DNA from: Curvibacter gracilis ATCC BAA-807
Lineage (GTDB): Bacteria; Pseudomonadota; Gammaproteobacteria; Burkholderiales; Burkholderiaceae_C
Direction of reading: 5' to 3'
NCBI RefSeq assembly: GCF_000518645.1
Contig: NZ_JADZ01000004.1
Span: 431,936-495,935, forward strand
DNA length: 64,000 bases
The notes beneath the pieces were generated by a model that made no database searches, had not been told where the DNA came from, and saw nothing but the letters and a program-made list of their open reading frames with translations. Positions 44,568 through 53,514 of the stretch are shown here, piece by piece. A program made the translations under genes and the position numbers. The first letter of the stretch is position 1, and each line of letters starts with the position of its first letter.

Positions 44568-46150
44568 GCGGCCACCCTGCTGGGCTGCACCACGGCATGG
44601 GGGCGAATCCATAGCTTGTGCAGCCCTCCCACGCTCAGGCGGTGGGTCTGGGCCGGGTCGGTGTGGGGCAGGTCGCTGCGCGTGTGCATGCCCCGGCTCT
44701 CGCGCCGGGTCTGTGCGGCCAGCGTGACCCAACGGGCGCAGGCCACCATGGCCGCTGTCTGGCGTGCCTTCAGGCGCAGTGCGCCCTCGGCTGGGGCGCG
44801 TTGCTGCAATTCTTGCCAATGGCCTTCCAGCAGCTCGCTGGCTTGGGTCAGCGCCTGCTGTTGGCGAAACAGGATCTGCATGGGGTGAAGCATGGGGGTT
44901 TGCAATTCGCGCACGATGCGAGCAAGCGTGGCCTCGTCTGGCGCAGCCCGGGTGGCATGGCCCGTGCGCAGGCTCAGCTCTCCTGCGGCTTCCAGCGGAC
45001 CTCGGGTGGCGCCGTGTTCCCTGGCATGGCGAGCCGCCCCGGCACCGGCCCACAGGCCGGACGACAGGGCCCAGGCCGAGTTGATGCTGCCCCCGCCCGA
45101 CACGGCACCGGCCACGCGTTCGCGTGAGGCCGCATCACCGGCCACAAACAGACCAGGCACGGTGGTCTGGCATTCGTCATCGGCCACGCGCAGGCCGCCA
45201 ATGCCCCGCACGGTGCCTTCGCCACGCAGCACGATCTCGAAGCGGTCGCGGAAGGGGTCGATGCCGTGCCGGGTGAAGGGCAGCATCACATTGGGCGAGA
45301 TGGTGGGCAAGGCATCGCGCAGGTCTTGCGGCATGCGGTCCAGCGAGCAGCTCACCGGCCCGCGCTCCAGCGCCAGGGCCAGCGCGGGCATGGTGCCGGG
45401 CCCGGCCGGGATGTCCAACTCACGCCCCTGGGCATCGAAGTAGCGCGCAAACACATAGGACATGGCCCTCGTCATCGACGAGCACGCCGGTGCCACCGTG
45501 TAGAAGTTGCTGAACTCCATGCCCGACAGTTCGGCGCCCACCTCGGCGGCCATCAGCAGGCCATCGCCGGTGTTGTTGTCGGCCCCCAGCAGTTTCGACA
45601 GAAACGCACAACCGCCGCTGGCCAGCACCACCGCGCCCGCGCTGATGCGCCAGGGCTGCTGGTCGACCCGGCGCAGGCCTGCCGCCCCGGCCACACGGCC
45701 CTGGTCATCGCGCAGCAGCTCCAGCGCCGGGTGGTGGTCGAGCACGGTCACGCCGGCCTCGTTGAGCATGGCGCGCAAGGCCTTCATGTACTCGGGCCCG
45801 CGCAGCGCTTTGAAGATGGTGCGGCCGTTCGAGTCCACCGCAAAGCGGTAGTGCCGGGCCAGCGTGGGCAGGTGCTCCCAGGTGGTTTCAATGATGCGCC
45901 GCATCCAGGGGGCCTCGGCGAGCCCGCCTGCATTGGCGGCGCGTTGGCGCACCGCTTGCTCGCGTTCGGCCGGTGGCACCCACCAGTGGCCCGGGCCGGC
46001 GGTGGCGGTCACGCCGCTGGTGCCGCAATAGCCCTTGTCCACCAGGGTCACTCGGGCGCCGGTGCGCACTGCGCCCAGCGCCGCCCAGGCCCCGGCCATG
46101 CCGCCGCCAATCACCAGCACATCGGTGCTCAGGCTGTTTTCCAGCGCCAT
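44564..46150 (-). CDS. FAD-binding oxidoreductase of the fumarate reductase/AprA type
   Basis: 528 aa. The N-terminal dinucleotide-binding motif is VLVIGGGMAGAWAA (GGGMAG at 15-20), with FAD-binding GVTATAGPGHW and a C-terminal VPGLFVAGDAASRERVAGAVSGGGSINSAWALSSG split over the FAD site. The domain order is that of succinate dehydrogenase/fumarate reductase/APS reductase flavoproteins. It has no Tat signal, so it is cytoplasmic. It is translationally coupled to a two-cluster ferredoxin. Proximity to tau/ssu-type importers suggests a redox step on an imported organosulfur or related compound; this is inference. Confidence 0.87.
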   Translation of the reverse strand: MALENSLSTDVLVIGGGMAGAWAALGAVRTGARVTLVDKGYCGTSGVTATAGPGHWWVPPAEREQAVRQRAANAGGLAEAPWMRRIIETTWEHLPTLARHYRFAVDSNGRTIFKALRGPEYMKALRAMLNEAGVTVLDHHPALELLRDDQGRVAGAAGLRRVDQQPWRISAGAVVLASGGCAFLSKLLGADNNTGDGLLMAAEVGAELSGMEFSNFYTVAPACSSMTRAMSYVFARYFDAQGRELDIPAGPGTMPALALALERGPVSCSLDRMPQDLRDALPTISPNVMLPFTRHGIDPFRDRFEIVLRGEGTVRGIGGLRVADDECQTTVPGLFVAGDAASRERVAGAVSGGGSINSAWALSSGLWAGAGAARHAREHGATRGPLEAAGELSLRTGHATRAAPDEATLARIVRELQTPMLHPMQILFRQQQALTQASELLEGHWQELQQRAPAEGALRLKARQTAAMVACARWVTLAAQTRRESRGMHTRSDLPHTDPAQTHRLSVGGLHKLWIRPHAVVQPSRVAA

Positions 46151-46159
46151 GGTCCGGGC

Positions 46160-47440
46160 TCAGAGCTTCCAGCCGTAGGCGATGCCGATGATGTTTTCCT
46201 TCAGCCGCACATTGGCGTTGCCGCCGCCAAAGCTGGCCGGGATCGAGCCATTGCCATTGACCGTCTCGCCCAGGCCGCGCGCGTAGTAGCCGGTCAGCTG
46301 CCCGCCGTTGGGCAGCGTCCAGGTGGCGCCCACGGTCAGGTGGGTGCGGATCACGCCGGGGGCCAGCACATTGAAGAAGGTCTCTCCCGCCGGGACCACC
46401 TGGTTGGTCACGCTCACGCCGCCGCGCAGCACCAGGTCACCCCGGGCCTGGTATACCGCGCCCAGCTTGAGCACCTTGGCGTCCTGCCAGCCGAAGCCTG
46501 GTGTGCTGCCCAGGGGCTGGCCGGCAAACAGGCTGGCCGCCGAGTTGCCCACAGCGGCCACCTGGCTGTAGCGGATCACCTGGTAGTCGGCGGCCAGCGT
46601 CAGGGCCGGGGTCGTGGCCCAGGCCACGCCCAGGCCCAGGTTCTCGGGGATGTCGAAGCTGCCGCCGTTGGCAAACAGGCCGCGGTACTTGTCAAAGCGC
46701 CCCGAAATCTTCGAGGCCCAGGTGGCGCCCAGCGTCACGCCGGGGGCCACCTGGCCCGTCCAGCCCAGGCGCACACCGGCGCCGGTGCTGGTGTCATCGC
46801 CTTGGTCGCTGACTTGGCCCGGCGCCTGAGAGAAGCCGTTGAACAGGCCCAGGCCCTTGGCCGAGAAGCGTTGGTAGGCCAGGTTCAGACCCAGGCCCAC
46901 GCTGTGCTCGGGGCTCAGCTTGTAGGCCACCGAGGGGGTGACGAACAACTGCTCCAGGTTCACCCCGGCCGAGCCGGTGGCGCCAAAGCGGGCGTAAGGG
47001 TTGCTGGCGTAGTCGGTGTTCATGCCACCATTGCCGTACACCGCCAGACCCACGTGCCAACGGTCGTCGATGCGGCGGGTGGTGCCCACTTCGGGCAGGA
47101 AGAAATTGCGGGCGCTGTCGCCGCTGTAGGTGGCGTCGGGTGCCACGCCATTGCCACTGATGCTGGCGCTGCGGCGCGGCCCGAACCAGCTCAGCCCCAG
47201 GTCCAGCCGGTCGCCCAGGGCGGTGATGCCGGCCGGGTTGCTGGCGGCCACCAGGGCGTCTTGCGGCAGGGCAATGGCCACCCCGCCCGTGCCCAGGGCG
47301 GCGGCTCCATAGCCGTGAGCAAAGTAGCCGTTGGTGGCCTGGGCCAGCAGGGGCGCCATCAAGGCCGCGGCCAAGGCCAGCGGGCGTGGGTTGAATCGGG
47401 GAGCAAGGCTGAGAACGGTGGGGCGGTGCAGTGGCTTCAT
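46160..47440 (-). CDS. FadL/OmpP1-family outer-membrane transporter
   Basis: 426 aa. The signal peptide ends at LAQA/T, so the mature protein starts TNGYFAHGYGAAALGTGG, the usual N-terminal hatch segment of this family. LVAASNPAG gives the NPA motif. The remainder has alternating beta-strands and ends in an aromatic-basic GIAYGWKL barrel strand. It passes hydrophobic molecules through the outer membrane by lateral diffusion. It lies 9 bp upstream of the AprA-like flavoprotein gene on the same strand, so the operon may take up and process a hydrophobic substrate. Confidence 0.9.
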   Translation of the reverse strand: MKPLHRPTVLSLAPRFNPRPLALAAALMAPLLAQATNGYFAHGYGAAALGTGGVAIALPQDALVAASNPAGITALGDRLDLGLSWFGPRRSASISGNGVAPDATYSGDSARNFFLPEVGTTRRIDDRWHVGLAVYGNGGMNTDYASNPYARFGATGSAGVNLEQLFVTPSVAYKLSPEHSVGLGLNLAYQRFSAKGLGLFNGFSQAPGQVSDQGDDTSTGAGVRLGWTGQVAPGVTLGATWASKISGRFDKYRGLFANGGSFDIPENLGLGVAWATTPALTLAADYQVIRYSQVAAVGNSAASLFAGQPLGSTPGFGWQDAKVLKLGAVYQARGDLVLRGGVSVTNQVVPAGETFFNVLAPGVIRTHLTVGATWTLPNGGQLTGYYARGLGETVNGNGSIPASFGGGNANVRLKENIIGIAYGWKL

Positions 47441-47660
47441 GGTGATGGCTCGAATTCGGGTGGCAGACCTCAAAGGCAGAGTCGCCAGATTGCCGTGCCC
47501 GCGCGCCCGCACCAACGATCATTTCTGTATAAGTTAAAGCGCAATTTGGGCTTGATGGCGAGCCCGCGGCAGGCCTAGCATCCAGCGTGATCGCCACCGA
47601 GCCGGGCATGGGGCCTGGTTCGCAGGCGCACATCTGCTGAAACGCTGAACACCCAACACC

Positions 47661-48008
47661 ATGAGCCAAGACCACCTGATCCTGATCCAGCCCGGCTTCG
47701 TGCGCCCCGGCCGTGCGCCAGAGGCGCGTTTTGCCTGCCCCGACTGCAATGTGCTTGAAGGCCTGCTGGCCACCGCCCCGGCCGGCGCCGCAACGCAACT
47801 CCAGGTCTCGCGTGTGCCCTTCGAACGCCCACGCCAATCCGTCATCGAACTGCTGGGCCCCGACAACCAGGGCCTGCCCGTGCTGGTGCTGGGCGATCAG
47901 CACCCGGTGCCTGCGGATGCCCAACACCACGCAGGCCGGGCTTTTGTGACCGATGTGCAGCAGATTGCCCGCTTGCTGGCCGAGCGGCATGGGGTGCTCG
48001 CGCTTTGA
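47661..48008 (+). CDS. DUF3088 protein
   Basis: 115 aa. It has a thioredoxin-like start (LILIQPGFVRPG...FACPDCNVLEGLLA) with CPDC in place of CxxC at the usual position, and PRQSVIELLGPDNQGLPVLVLGD in the second half. This matches DUF3088. It is probably a cytoplasmic thioredoxin-fold protein; the redox role is unproven. It is divergent from the FadL gene and followed by a GNAT gene. Confidence 0.85.
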   Translation: MSQDHLILIQPGFVRPGRAPEARFACPDCNVLEGLLATAPAGAATQLQVSRVPFERPRQSVIELLGPDNQGLPVLVLGDQHPVPADAQHHAGRAFVTDVQQIARLLAERHGVLAL

Positions 48009-48073
48009 CGGCGGTGGGGCGGGGCGACTCCGACACGGCGTAGGTGCCATGAGGTGTAGGCTCAGGGGCCGCC

Positions 48074-48535
48074 ATGACACTGCACTTTGAACCCGCCCAG
48101 CTCCGCGATGCCGACGAGCTTGTCGCCTTGCGCATCGCCGCCATGCGGCCCAGCCTGGAGCAACTGGGTCGCTTTGACCCCCAGCGCGCCAGAGCCCGCT
48201 TTCTGGCGCATTTCACACCAGCTTGCACCCAGCATCTGGTGGTGGCGGGGCAGCGGGTGGGTGTGCTGGTGCTGCGCCGGGATGGCGAATACCTCCTGCT
48301 CGACCATCTGTATGTGCACCCTGATCATCAAGGCCAGGGCATTGGGGCTGCTGTGTTGGCCGAAGTGTTCAGGCAGGCCAAGACCCAAGGCCTGCCAGTC
48401 AAGGTGACGGCCTTGCGGGGCAGCCGCTCGAACGATTTCTACCAGCGCCATGGTTTTGGGCTGGTGGAAGAGTCCGAGTGGGATCTGGTGTACGTGAGAA
48501 ACCCAAGGGCCGAGCGCGAGACCGCTGGGTCTTGA
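48074..48535 (+). CDS. GNAT-family N-acetyltransferase
   Basis: 153 aa. Acetyl-CoA motif A reads LLLDHLYVHPDHQGQGIGAAVLAEVF (Q-x-x-G-x-G/A type at 93-100). Motif B follows with SNDFYQRHGFGLVEESE. The substrate amine cannot be predicted. It lies 65 bp after DUF3088 on the same strand and just before a MITE-like element. Confidence 0.9.
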   Translation: MTLHFEPAQLRDADELVALRIAAMRPSLEQLGRFDPQRARARFLAHFTPACTQHLVVAGQRVGVLVLRRDGEYLLLDHLYVHPDHQGQGIGAAVLAEVFRQAKTQGLPVKVTALRGSRSNDFYQRHGFGLVEESEWDLVYVRNPRAERETAGS

Positions 48536-48571
48536 TGAACCTGCCCGGGTCCTCGGGCAGGTTCCAGAGGG

Positions 48572-48843
48572 CTAGGGCCTGTTAACACTGATTTCGCCGG
48601 ATGCGTTGGAGATCCAAAAGGCCGAGCGCCAGGCGCCAACCGCAGCTGGGTCGGTGACCCAGCGAGGATTGGCAACGCCGCGATCGGCCTTTTGGGCTCC
48701 AACCCGAAGGGAAGCCGGCTGGCCAAGCGCCACTCGGCGTTGCGTGCCTTGCCCAGACGCCCGGTCTGGGCGGCGACACGCGCCTTGATTGGCGCTTGGT
48801 CAGCAGGCTTCGCACCGGCGAAATCAGTGTTCACAGGCCCTAG
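48572..48843. mobile_element. MITE-like element with 29-bp terminal inverted repeats
   Basis: The sequences at 48572-48600 and 48815-48843 are inverted repeats of 29 bp with a single mismatch (GTTAACACTG against GTGAACACTG). Both ends finish in CTAG, which could be the 4-bp target duplication; the element proper would then be 48576-48839 with GGCCTGT...ACAGGCC ends and 25-bp repeats. It encodes no transposase. Inside, CCAAAAGGCCGA (48614-48625) pairs with TCGGCCTTTTGG (48684-48695). The ends look like those of IS5-type elements, so trans-mobilisation by such a transposase is likely; no such gene is in the window. Confidence 0.8.
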
Positions 48844-48865
48844 GCTGCCTGTCCAGCCGCCTGGC

Positions 48866-49456
48866 TCATTGGCAGTTGACGGTGACCAGCGAGAGCTTGT
48901 TGGTGGCGGTGACGCCGGTCGGGTTCGTGACCTGGCAGGTGCCCACCAGGGGTTGCTGCGCCACCACCACGTTGTAGGTCGTGCCGTTGGGCAGCGAGTT
49001 GGCAAAGCGGAAGTCACCGTTCTGCGTCAGCACCAGGGCCATGCCGTTGGTGCTCAGGGTGACGCTGTAGCCACTTTGCAGCCCGGTCAAGGTGCCGCCG
49101 ATGGACGGGCCGGTGTCACAACTGACTTTGATGTTCTGCACTGACGCGCCCACGTTGTTGATGGTGCCGCTGCCATTGGTGACCTTGCAGGTCACGCCCG
49201 TGGGGGCCGATTTGATGGTGACGCTGTAGCTGGCATTGGCCTTGAGCTGCGTGGCAAATCGGAAGTCGCCGTTCTGGGTCAGGGTCAGGTCGTCGGCACC
49301 GTTGTTTTGCAACACGATCTGCTGGCCCGTTGGCAGGCCCGACATCGTGCCGCCCACCAGGGCATCCAGTCCGCCACCGCCACAGGCGCTCAGCCCAAGC
49401 AGCGCCACGATGGATCCGGCCAGCAGCGGCCGACGAAGGTTGTTGAGATGGCTCAC
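48866..49456 (-). CDS. Lipoprotein with two tandem beta repeats (GTG start)
   Basis: 196 aa from a GTG with GGGAG ten bases upstream. A lipoprotein signal ends LSAC with Cys25, then a Gly run. Two ~75-residue repeats follow, each GTx-SGL...LTQNGDFRFA...Y-V-x3-P-x-G-x-C-x-V-T-N...V-x-C. Each repeat has a Cys pair likely to form a disulfide. This repeat type is common in Burkholderiales surface proteins. It probably has a structural role at the cell surface. The MITE-like element ends 22 bp past its stop. Confidence 0.78.
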   Translation of the reverse strand: MSHLNNLRRPLLAGSIVALLGLSACGGGGLDALVGGTMSGLPTGQQIVLQNNGADDLTLTQNGDFRFATQLKANASYSVTIKSAPTGVTCKVTNGSGTINNVGASVQNIKVSCDTGPSIGGTLTGLQSGYSVTLSTNGMALVLTQNGDFRFANSLPNGTTYNVVVAQQPLVGTCQVTNPTGVTATNKLSLVTVNCQ

Positions 49457-49700
49457 TTTGTATTTTCTCCCTGATGAATCTCCAACACCCGAAGCCACGC
49501 AGGGCTGCAGGGCGGGCTGCACTCAGCGCCGCGCAGGGTAGACGAGGTCGTCTTTACAAAGTTCCGGAAACATTCAAATAGATGAAGTTATGTCAATCTG
49601 AGCAGGTGTGGGCCCTGGCAACGAGGCGGGGGGCGGCTTGCAGGTCGAAGTCCATGGAGCCCGGCGTTTGCAGGGCGGGTGGCCGGCCCTGCTGATCGGC

Positions 49701-50564
49701 TCAGACCCGCCCTTTCCAAGGGACCAGCCTGGCCTCCACCCAGCGCATCAGCAGGTCGAACGACCAGGCCACCAGGCCGATCACGCCAATGCCCATCACC
49801 ACCAGATCGGTGCGCAGAAAATTGGAGGCATTGAGCACCATCTGGCCCACACCCACGGTGGCCGCCACCATCTCGGCGGCCACCAGGGTGGTCCAGCCAA
49901 AGCCGATGGCGATGCGCAGGCCGACCAGGATCTCGGGCAGGGCGGCCGGGATGATCACGTGGCGCACGATCTGCCAGCGGGAGCCCCCCAGCGAAGCCAC
50001 GGCATTGATCTGCTCGATGCTGGCGCTGCGCACGCCGGCCTTGGCGGCCAGGGCCATGGGGGCGAAGCAGGCCAGGTAGATCAGCAGCACCTTCGACAGC
50101 TCGTCGATGCCGAACCAGATCACGATCAGAGGCAGGTAGGCCAAGGGGGGCAGGGGGCGGTAGAACTCGATCGGCGGGTCGAGCAGGCCACGCGCCACCC
50201 GGCTCACGCCCATGGCGATGCCCGCCGGCACGGCGGTGAGCGCTGCGGCCGCAAAGGCCCCGAAGACGCGCAGGGCGCTCCATTTCAGGTGCTCGGTCAG
50301 CGGCTCGCCGCCTTGAATCTGGCCTTGCCAGGCCTGGATGAAAGCGCTCCCCACCGCCTGGGGCGAGGGCAGGAACAGGGCGGGCACCCAGCCCAGGCGG
50401 GTGCTGAGCCACCAAAGCCCCGCCAGGGCCAGCACGCACAAGGCGCTGATGCCCCGGCTGGAGCCCGCGCCCGGCAGACGAAACGGCAGCACCGGGCGCA
50501 GTTGTGCCGGGTCTGGAGCCGCGGGAGCGTCTTGGGATGCAGAGTGCCAATCGGCTGTGCTCAT
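49701..50564 (-). CDS. tauC: ABC permease, taurine/sulfonate type (TauC-like)
   Basis: 287 aa with about six TM helices. The permease signature is present: [41 protein letters not shown] (EAA loop contacting the ATPase). [21 protein letters not shown] is typical of the taurine/nitrate/sulfonate subfamily. It is third in a minus-strand A-B-C operon and its start overlaps the ATPase stop by 4 bp. Confidence 0.88.
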   Translation of the reverse strand: MSTADWHSASQDAPAAPDPAQLRPVLPFRLPGAGSSRGISALCVLALAGLWWLSTRLGWVPALFLPSPQAVGSAFIQAWQGQIQGGEPLTEHLKWSALRVFGAFAAAALTAVPAGIAMGVSRVARGLLDPPIEFYRPLPPLAYLPLIVIWFGIDELSKVLLIYLACFAPMALAAKAGVRSASIEQINAVASLGGSRWQIVRHVIIPAALPEILVGLRIAIGFGWTTLVAAEMVAATVGVGQMVLNASNFLRTDLVVMGIGVIGLVAWSFDLLMRWVEARLVPWKGRV

Positions 50565-51397
50565 GGGCTCACCTCCTGGGCCTGGGCATCGGGGGCGGTC
50601 CAGCCCAGCACGCGCTCGCGCCAGGCGATGAAATCGGGGGCCGATTTGACCTGACGCGCGCTTTCGCCGGCCAGAAACCGACGGTTGAAATCCAGGCTGT
50701 GCTGCTGCACCACCCGCCCGGGGCGCGGGCTCATGATGATCAGGCGCGAGGCGAGAAACAACGCTTCCTCCACATCATGGGTGATGAAGAAGAAGGTCTT
50801 GCCGGTGCGCTGCCACAGCGCCAGGATCAGGCTCTGGATCGATTCGCGCGTGAAGGCATCGAGGGCGCCCAGCGGCTCGTCCATCAGCAACACCTCAGGA
50901 TCGCTGGCCAGCGCGCGGGCCATGCCCACGCGTTGCTGCATGCCGCCCGAAAGCTGCCACACGGGCGATTCGGCAAAGTCCTGCAGGCCCACCAGGGCCA
51001 GCTTATCGCGCGCCAGGGCGATGCGTTCACGGCGCGGCACGCCGCGCAGCCGCAAGCCCAGGGCCACGTTGTCCTGCACGGAAAGCCAGGGCAGCAGGGC
51101 GTGTTTCTGAAACACCACCCCACGGTCGGCGCCGGGGCCGGTCACGGGCCGGCCGTGCAATTCGATGCGGCCGCTGGAGGCTTCGGTGAAGCCTGCCATG
51201 CAGTTCAGCAGCGTGGTCTTGCCGCAGCCCGAGGCGCCCAGCGCCACCACCAGCTCGCCCGGCGCAATGTGCAGGTTGACCTGGCTCAGCGCCAGCACCG
51301 GCTGGGTGCCGGCATAGCGCACATTCAGGTCGCGGATCAGCAGGCCGCTGGCCTGGCTGGCGGGGGCCTCACCGGCCCCCTGCCAGTCACTTCGCAC
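50561..51397 (-). CDS. tauB: ABC ATPase, taurine/sulfonate type (TauB-like)
   Basis: 278 aa from a GTG start that overlaps the end of the binding-protein gene by 11 bp. Walker A GASGCGKT (54-61), signature LSGGMQQR (149-156), Walker B VLLMDEP (169-175) and the switch ITHD are all intact. It powers uptake through the adjacent permease. It is coupled on both sides by overlapping genes. Confidence 0.9.
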   Translation of the reverse strand: MRSDWQGAGEAPASQASGLLIRDLNVRYAGTQPVLALSQVNLHIAPGELVVALGASGCGKTTLLNCMAGFTEASSGRIELHGRPVTGPGADRGVVFQKHALLPWLSVQDNVALGLRLRGVPRRERIALARDKLALVGLQDFAESPVWQLSGGMQQRVGMARALASDPEVLLMDEPLGALDAFTRESIQSLILALWQRTGKTFFFITHDVEEALFLASRLIIMSPRPGRVVQQHSLDFNRRFLAGESARQVKSAPDFIAWRERVLGWTAPDAQAQEVSP

Positions 51398-52412
51398 GCT
51401 GCACCCAGGTGGGGTTCAAGCCCACCGAATAGTCGGGCAACACGGTCTGGATCGTGCCTTGCTCCTTCAGGAACGCGGCCGTGGCGGCCAGCGAGCGCGC
51501 CACTCCCGAGTCCTTGCCGCCGCCCAGCCAGGCCTTGCCAGCCTGCTCGGCCGGCGGCACAAAGGCGTACAGCGCCAGGCTGGCCGGCACGCTGGCGGCT
51601 TCGGCTCCGCTCCATTTCGCCACGGCCTTGACCTGCGGCGACTCGGCTGTCCAACTGGCCTTTTGCGAGGTGTAGGCGCGGTCGGCGTCGGCCAGCACTT
51701 GCACGAACTGGGTCAGAAAGCCGTCGTGGTCCTTGGCAAAGGCCTTGCTCACGGCCAGGGCGTCGAAGGTGGCCTTGCCGGTCTTGTCGGCAATCTGGCC
51801 CGAAGAGATGATCTGCTGACCGCTTTGCTTGACCTTGGCCAGCACCGGGTCCCAGACGAAGGTGGCGTCGATGTCGCCGCGTTCCCAGGCGGCCAGGATC
51901 TCAGGCGGGCGCAGGTTCAGGATCTTCACATCCTTGGGGTTCACGCCGGCATCCTGCAGCGCCACCAGGGTGTGGAAGTGGGTGGTCGACACGAAGGGCA
52001 CACCGATCTTCTTGCCCTTGAGGTCGGCCACACTCTGCACGCCCGACCCCTTGCGGGCCACCAAGGCCTCGGCTTCGTGGATGTTGTCCAGAATCCAGAA
52101 CACCTGGATGTCGACGCCTTGCGATATGGCGGCGGCAAAAGGCGAGGAGCCGGCCTCCCCGATCTGGATCGCGCCCGAGGCCAGGGCCCGGGCCACCTCG
52201 GCGCCGCTGCCCAGCTTGCGGTAGCTCACCTTGTAGCCGGTGCGTTTTTCCACCTCCTGGGTTTCTTGTGCATAGCGCCACGGCAGCACCATGTCCTGGT
52301 AGCCGATGACCACTTCGCGGGTCTGGGCCTGGGCGGCAGGGCTGCCCAGCACGCTGGCGGCCAGCAGGGTCAGGGCAGAGAGGGCATGAAGGGCGTTGCG
52401 GCGTGTGCTCAT
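51387..52412 (-). CDS. tauA: Taurine/sulfonate ABC substrate-binding protein (TauA-like)
   Basis: 341 aa. The signal peptide ends AAQA/Q. The mature protein has the TauA-type order: [72 protein letters not shown] and [15 protein letters not shown]. It binds a small sulfonate in the periplasm and delivers it to TauBC. TauD, the taurine dioxygenase that usually follows, is absent. The first gene of the operon, it is divergent from the ssu-like operon. Confidence 0.9.
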   Translation of the reverse strand: MSTRRNALHALSALTLLAASVLGSPAAQAQTREVVIGYQDMVLPWRYAQETQEVEKRTGYKVSYRKLGSGAEVARALASGAIQIGEAGSSPFAAAISQGVDIQVFWILDNIHEAEALVARKGSGVQSVADLKGKKIGVPFVSTTHFHTLVALQDAGVNPKDVKILNLRPPEILAAWERGDIDATFVWDPVLAKVKQSGQQIISSGQIADKTGKATFDALAVSKAFAKDHDGFLTQFVQVLADADRAYTSQKASWTAESPQVKAVAKWSGAEAASVPASLALYAFVPPAEQAGKAWLGGGKDSGVARSLAATAAFLKEQGTIQTVLPDYSVGLNPTWVQRAK

Positions 52413-52662
52413 GGTGTGTCTTTTTCTGTCGGGTCTCAGACCGGTCGTGGTGAGTGGGATAACGAGGGCCCGAGTCTAGAAATGAAGTCCGCATTTGCAT
52501 GCGCCACTTTTGTGCGTGCATATGCGCAAATCGCTTAAGCCGGGGCGGCCCACATGCGCATGGACCAATGAAGGGCATGCGCAAACCTTCTTTGGCCAGC
52601 ACCGTGGGGGCCGCTAAGGTCGGCCACCTCCGCAATTTCCACCCTTTTCGATTCTGTGCTGC
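52413..52662. promoter_or_regulatory. Divergent spacer of the two importers with four ATGCGC boxes
   Basis: Between tauA and the ssuC-like gene, ATGCGC occurs at 52499-52504, 52522-52527, 52554-52559 and 52577-52582, with start-to-start steps of 23, 32 and 23 bp. Two copies continue as ATGCGCAAA, and the first is preceded by TTTGC, giving the inverse orientation (GCGCATGCAAA). The regular layout suggests binding of one regulator controlling both operons. Confidence 0.5.
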
Positions 52663-53514
52663 ATGGCTGACCTGACTGAAGACCTGAACACGCCCCGGCC
52701 CCTGGCCTCGGCACCGGCCCGCCCCCGGGCTTTCGCGGGCGGGGATCGGGGCCTGGCCCTGTTGTCTTGGGCCGTGCCGCTGTTCCTGGTGCTGGTCTGG
52801 GAGCTGGCCGCGCGCGTCGGCTGGCTGTCGCCCCAGGTCCTGCCTGCACCCAGCAAGGTGGCGCAGACGGCCTGGGCCCTGATCGGCCAGGGGCGCCTGC
52901 TGAGCGACCTCGGGGCCAGCCTGCTGCGCGCCGCAGCGGGCTTTGTGATCGGGGGCTCGCTGGGCTTTGTGCTGGGCACGGTGGTGGGCTTCTCGCGCCT
53001 GGCCGAGGCCTTGTTGGACCGCAGCGTGCAGATGGTGCGTGCCATCCCCTTTCTGGCCCTGTTGCCCCTGGTGATCGTCTGGTTTGGCGTGGACGAGGGC
53101 GGCAAGGTGTTCCTGGTGGCGCTGGGTGTGCTGTTTCCGATTTACATCAACACGGTGCTGGGCATCCGGCAGGTCGACCCCAAGTTGATCGAGCTGGGCC
53201 GGGTCACTGGTCTGAGCCGCTGGACCCTGGTGCGCCGCATCGTGTTGCCGGGGGCCTTGCCCTCGATCCTGGCGGGCGTGCGTTACGCCTTGGCCGTGGC
53301 CTGGCTGGCCCTGGTGATTGCCGAGACCCTGGCCACCACCACGGGCATCGGCTACCTGGCCATGGATGCGCGGGAGTTTCTGCGCACCGATGTGATCGTG
53401 CTGACCATCGTCATCTATGCCTTGATCGGCGTGGCTTCCGACATGGTGGCCCGCGCCCTGGAGCGTCGTCAACTGGCCTGGCACCCGAATTACGCCGCCC
53501 GGAGGTCCGCATGA
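52663..53514 (+). CDS. ssuC: ABC permease, aliphatic sulfonate type (SsuC-like)
   Basis: 283 aa with about six TM helices. The EAA loop reads LIELGRVTGLSRWTLVRRIVLPGALPSILAGVRYALAVAW. VQMVRAIPFLALLPLVIVWFGVDEGGKVFLVALGVLFPIYINT is characteristic of the SsuC group. It is first in a plus-strand operon and overlaps the ATPase start by 4 bp. Unlike the usual ssu order, the binding protein comes last. Confidence 0.88.
   Translation: MADLTEDLNTPRPLASAPARPRAFAGGDRGLALLSWAVPLFLVLVWELAARVGWLSPQVLPAPSKVAQTAWALIGQGRLLSDLGASLLRAAAGFVIGGSLGFVLGTVVGFSRLAEALLDRSVQMVRAIPFLALLPLVIVWFGVDEGGKVFLVALGVLFPIYINTVLGIRQVDPKLIELGRVTGLSRWTLVRRIVLPGALPSILAGVRYALAVAWLALVIAETLATTTGIGYLAMDAREFLRTDVIVLTIVIYALIGVASDMVARALERRQLAWHPNYAARRSA

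Noticed and set aside
45266-47578. 770-codon plus-strand frame across the flavoprotein and porin genes
   Set aside because: It spans two well-supported minus-strand genes and has shadow-type composition.
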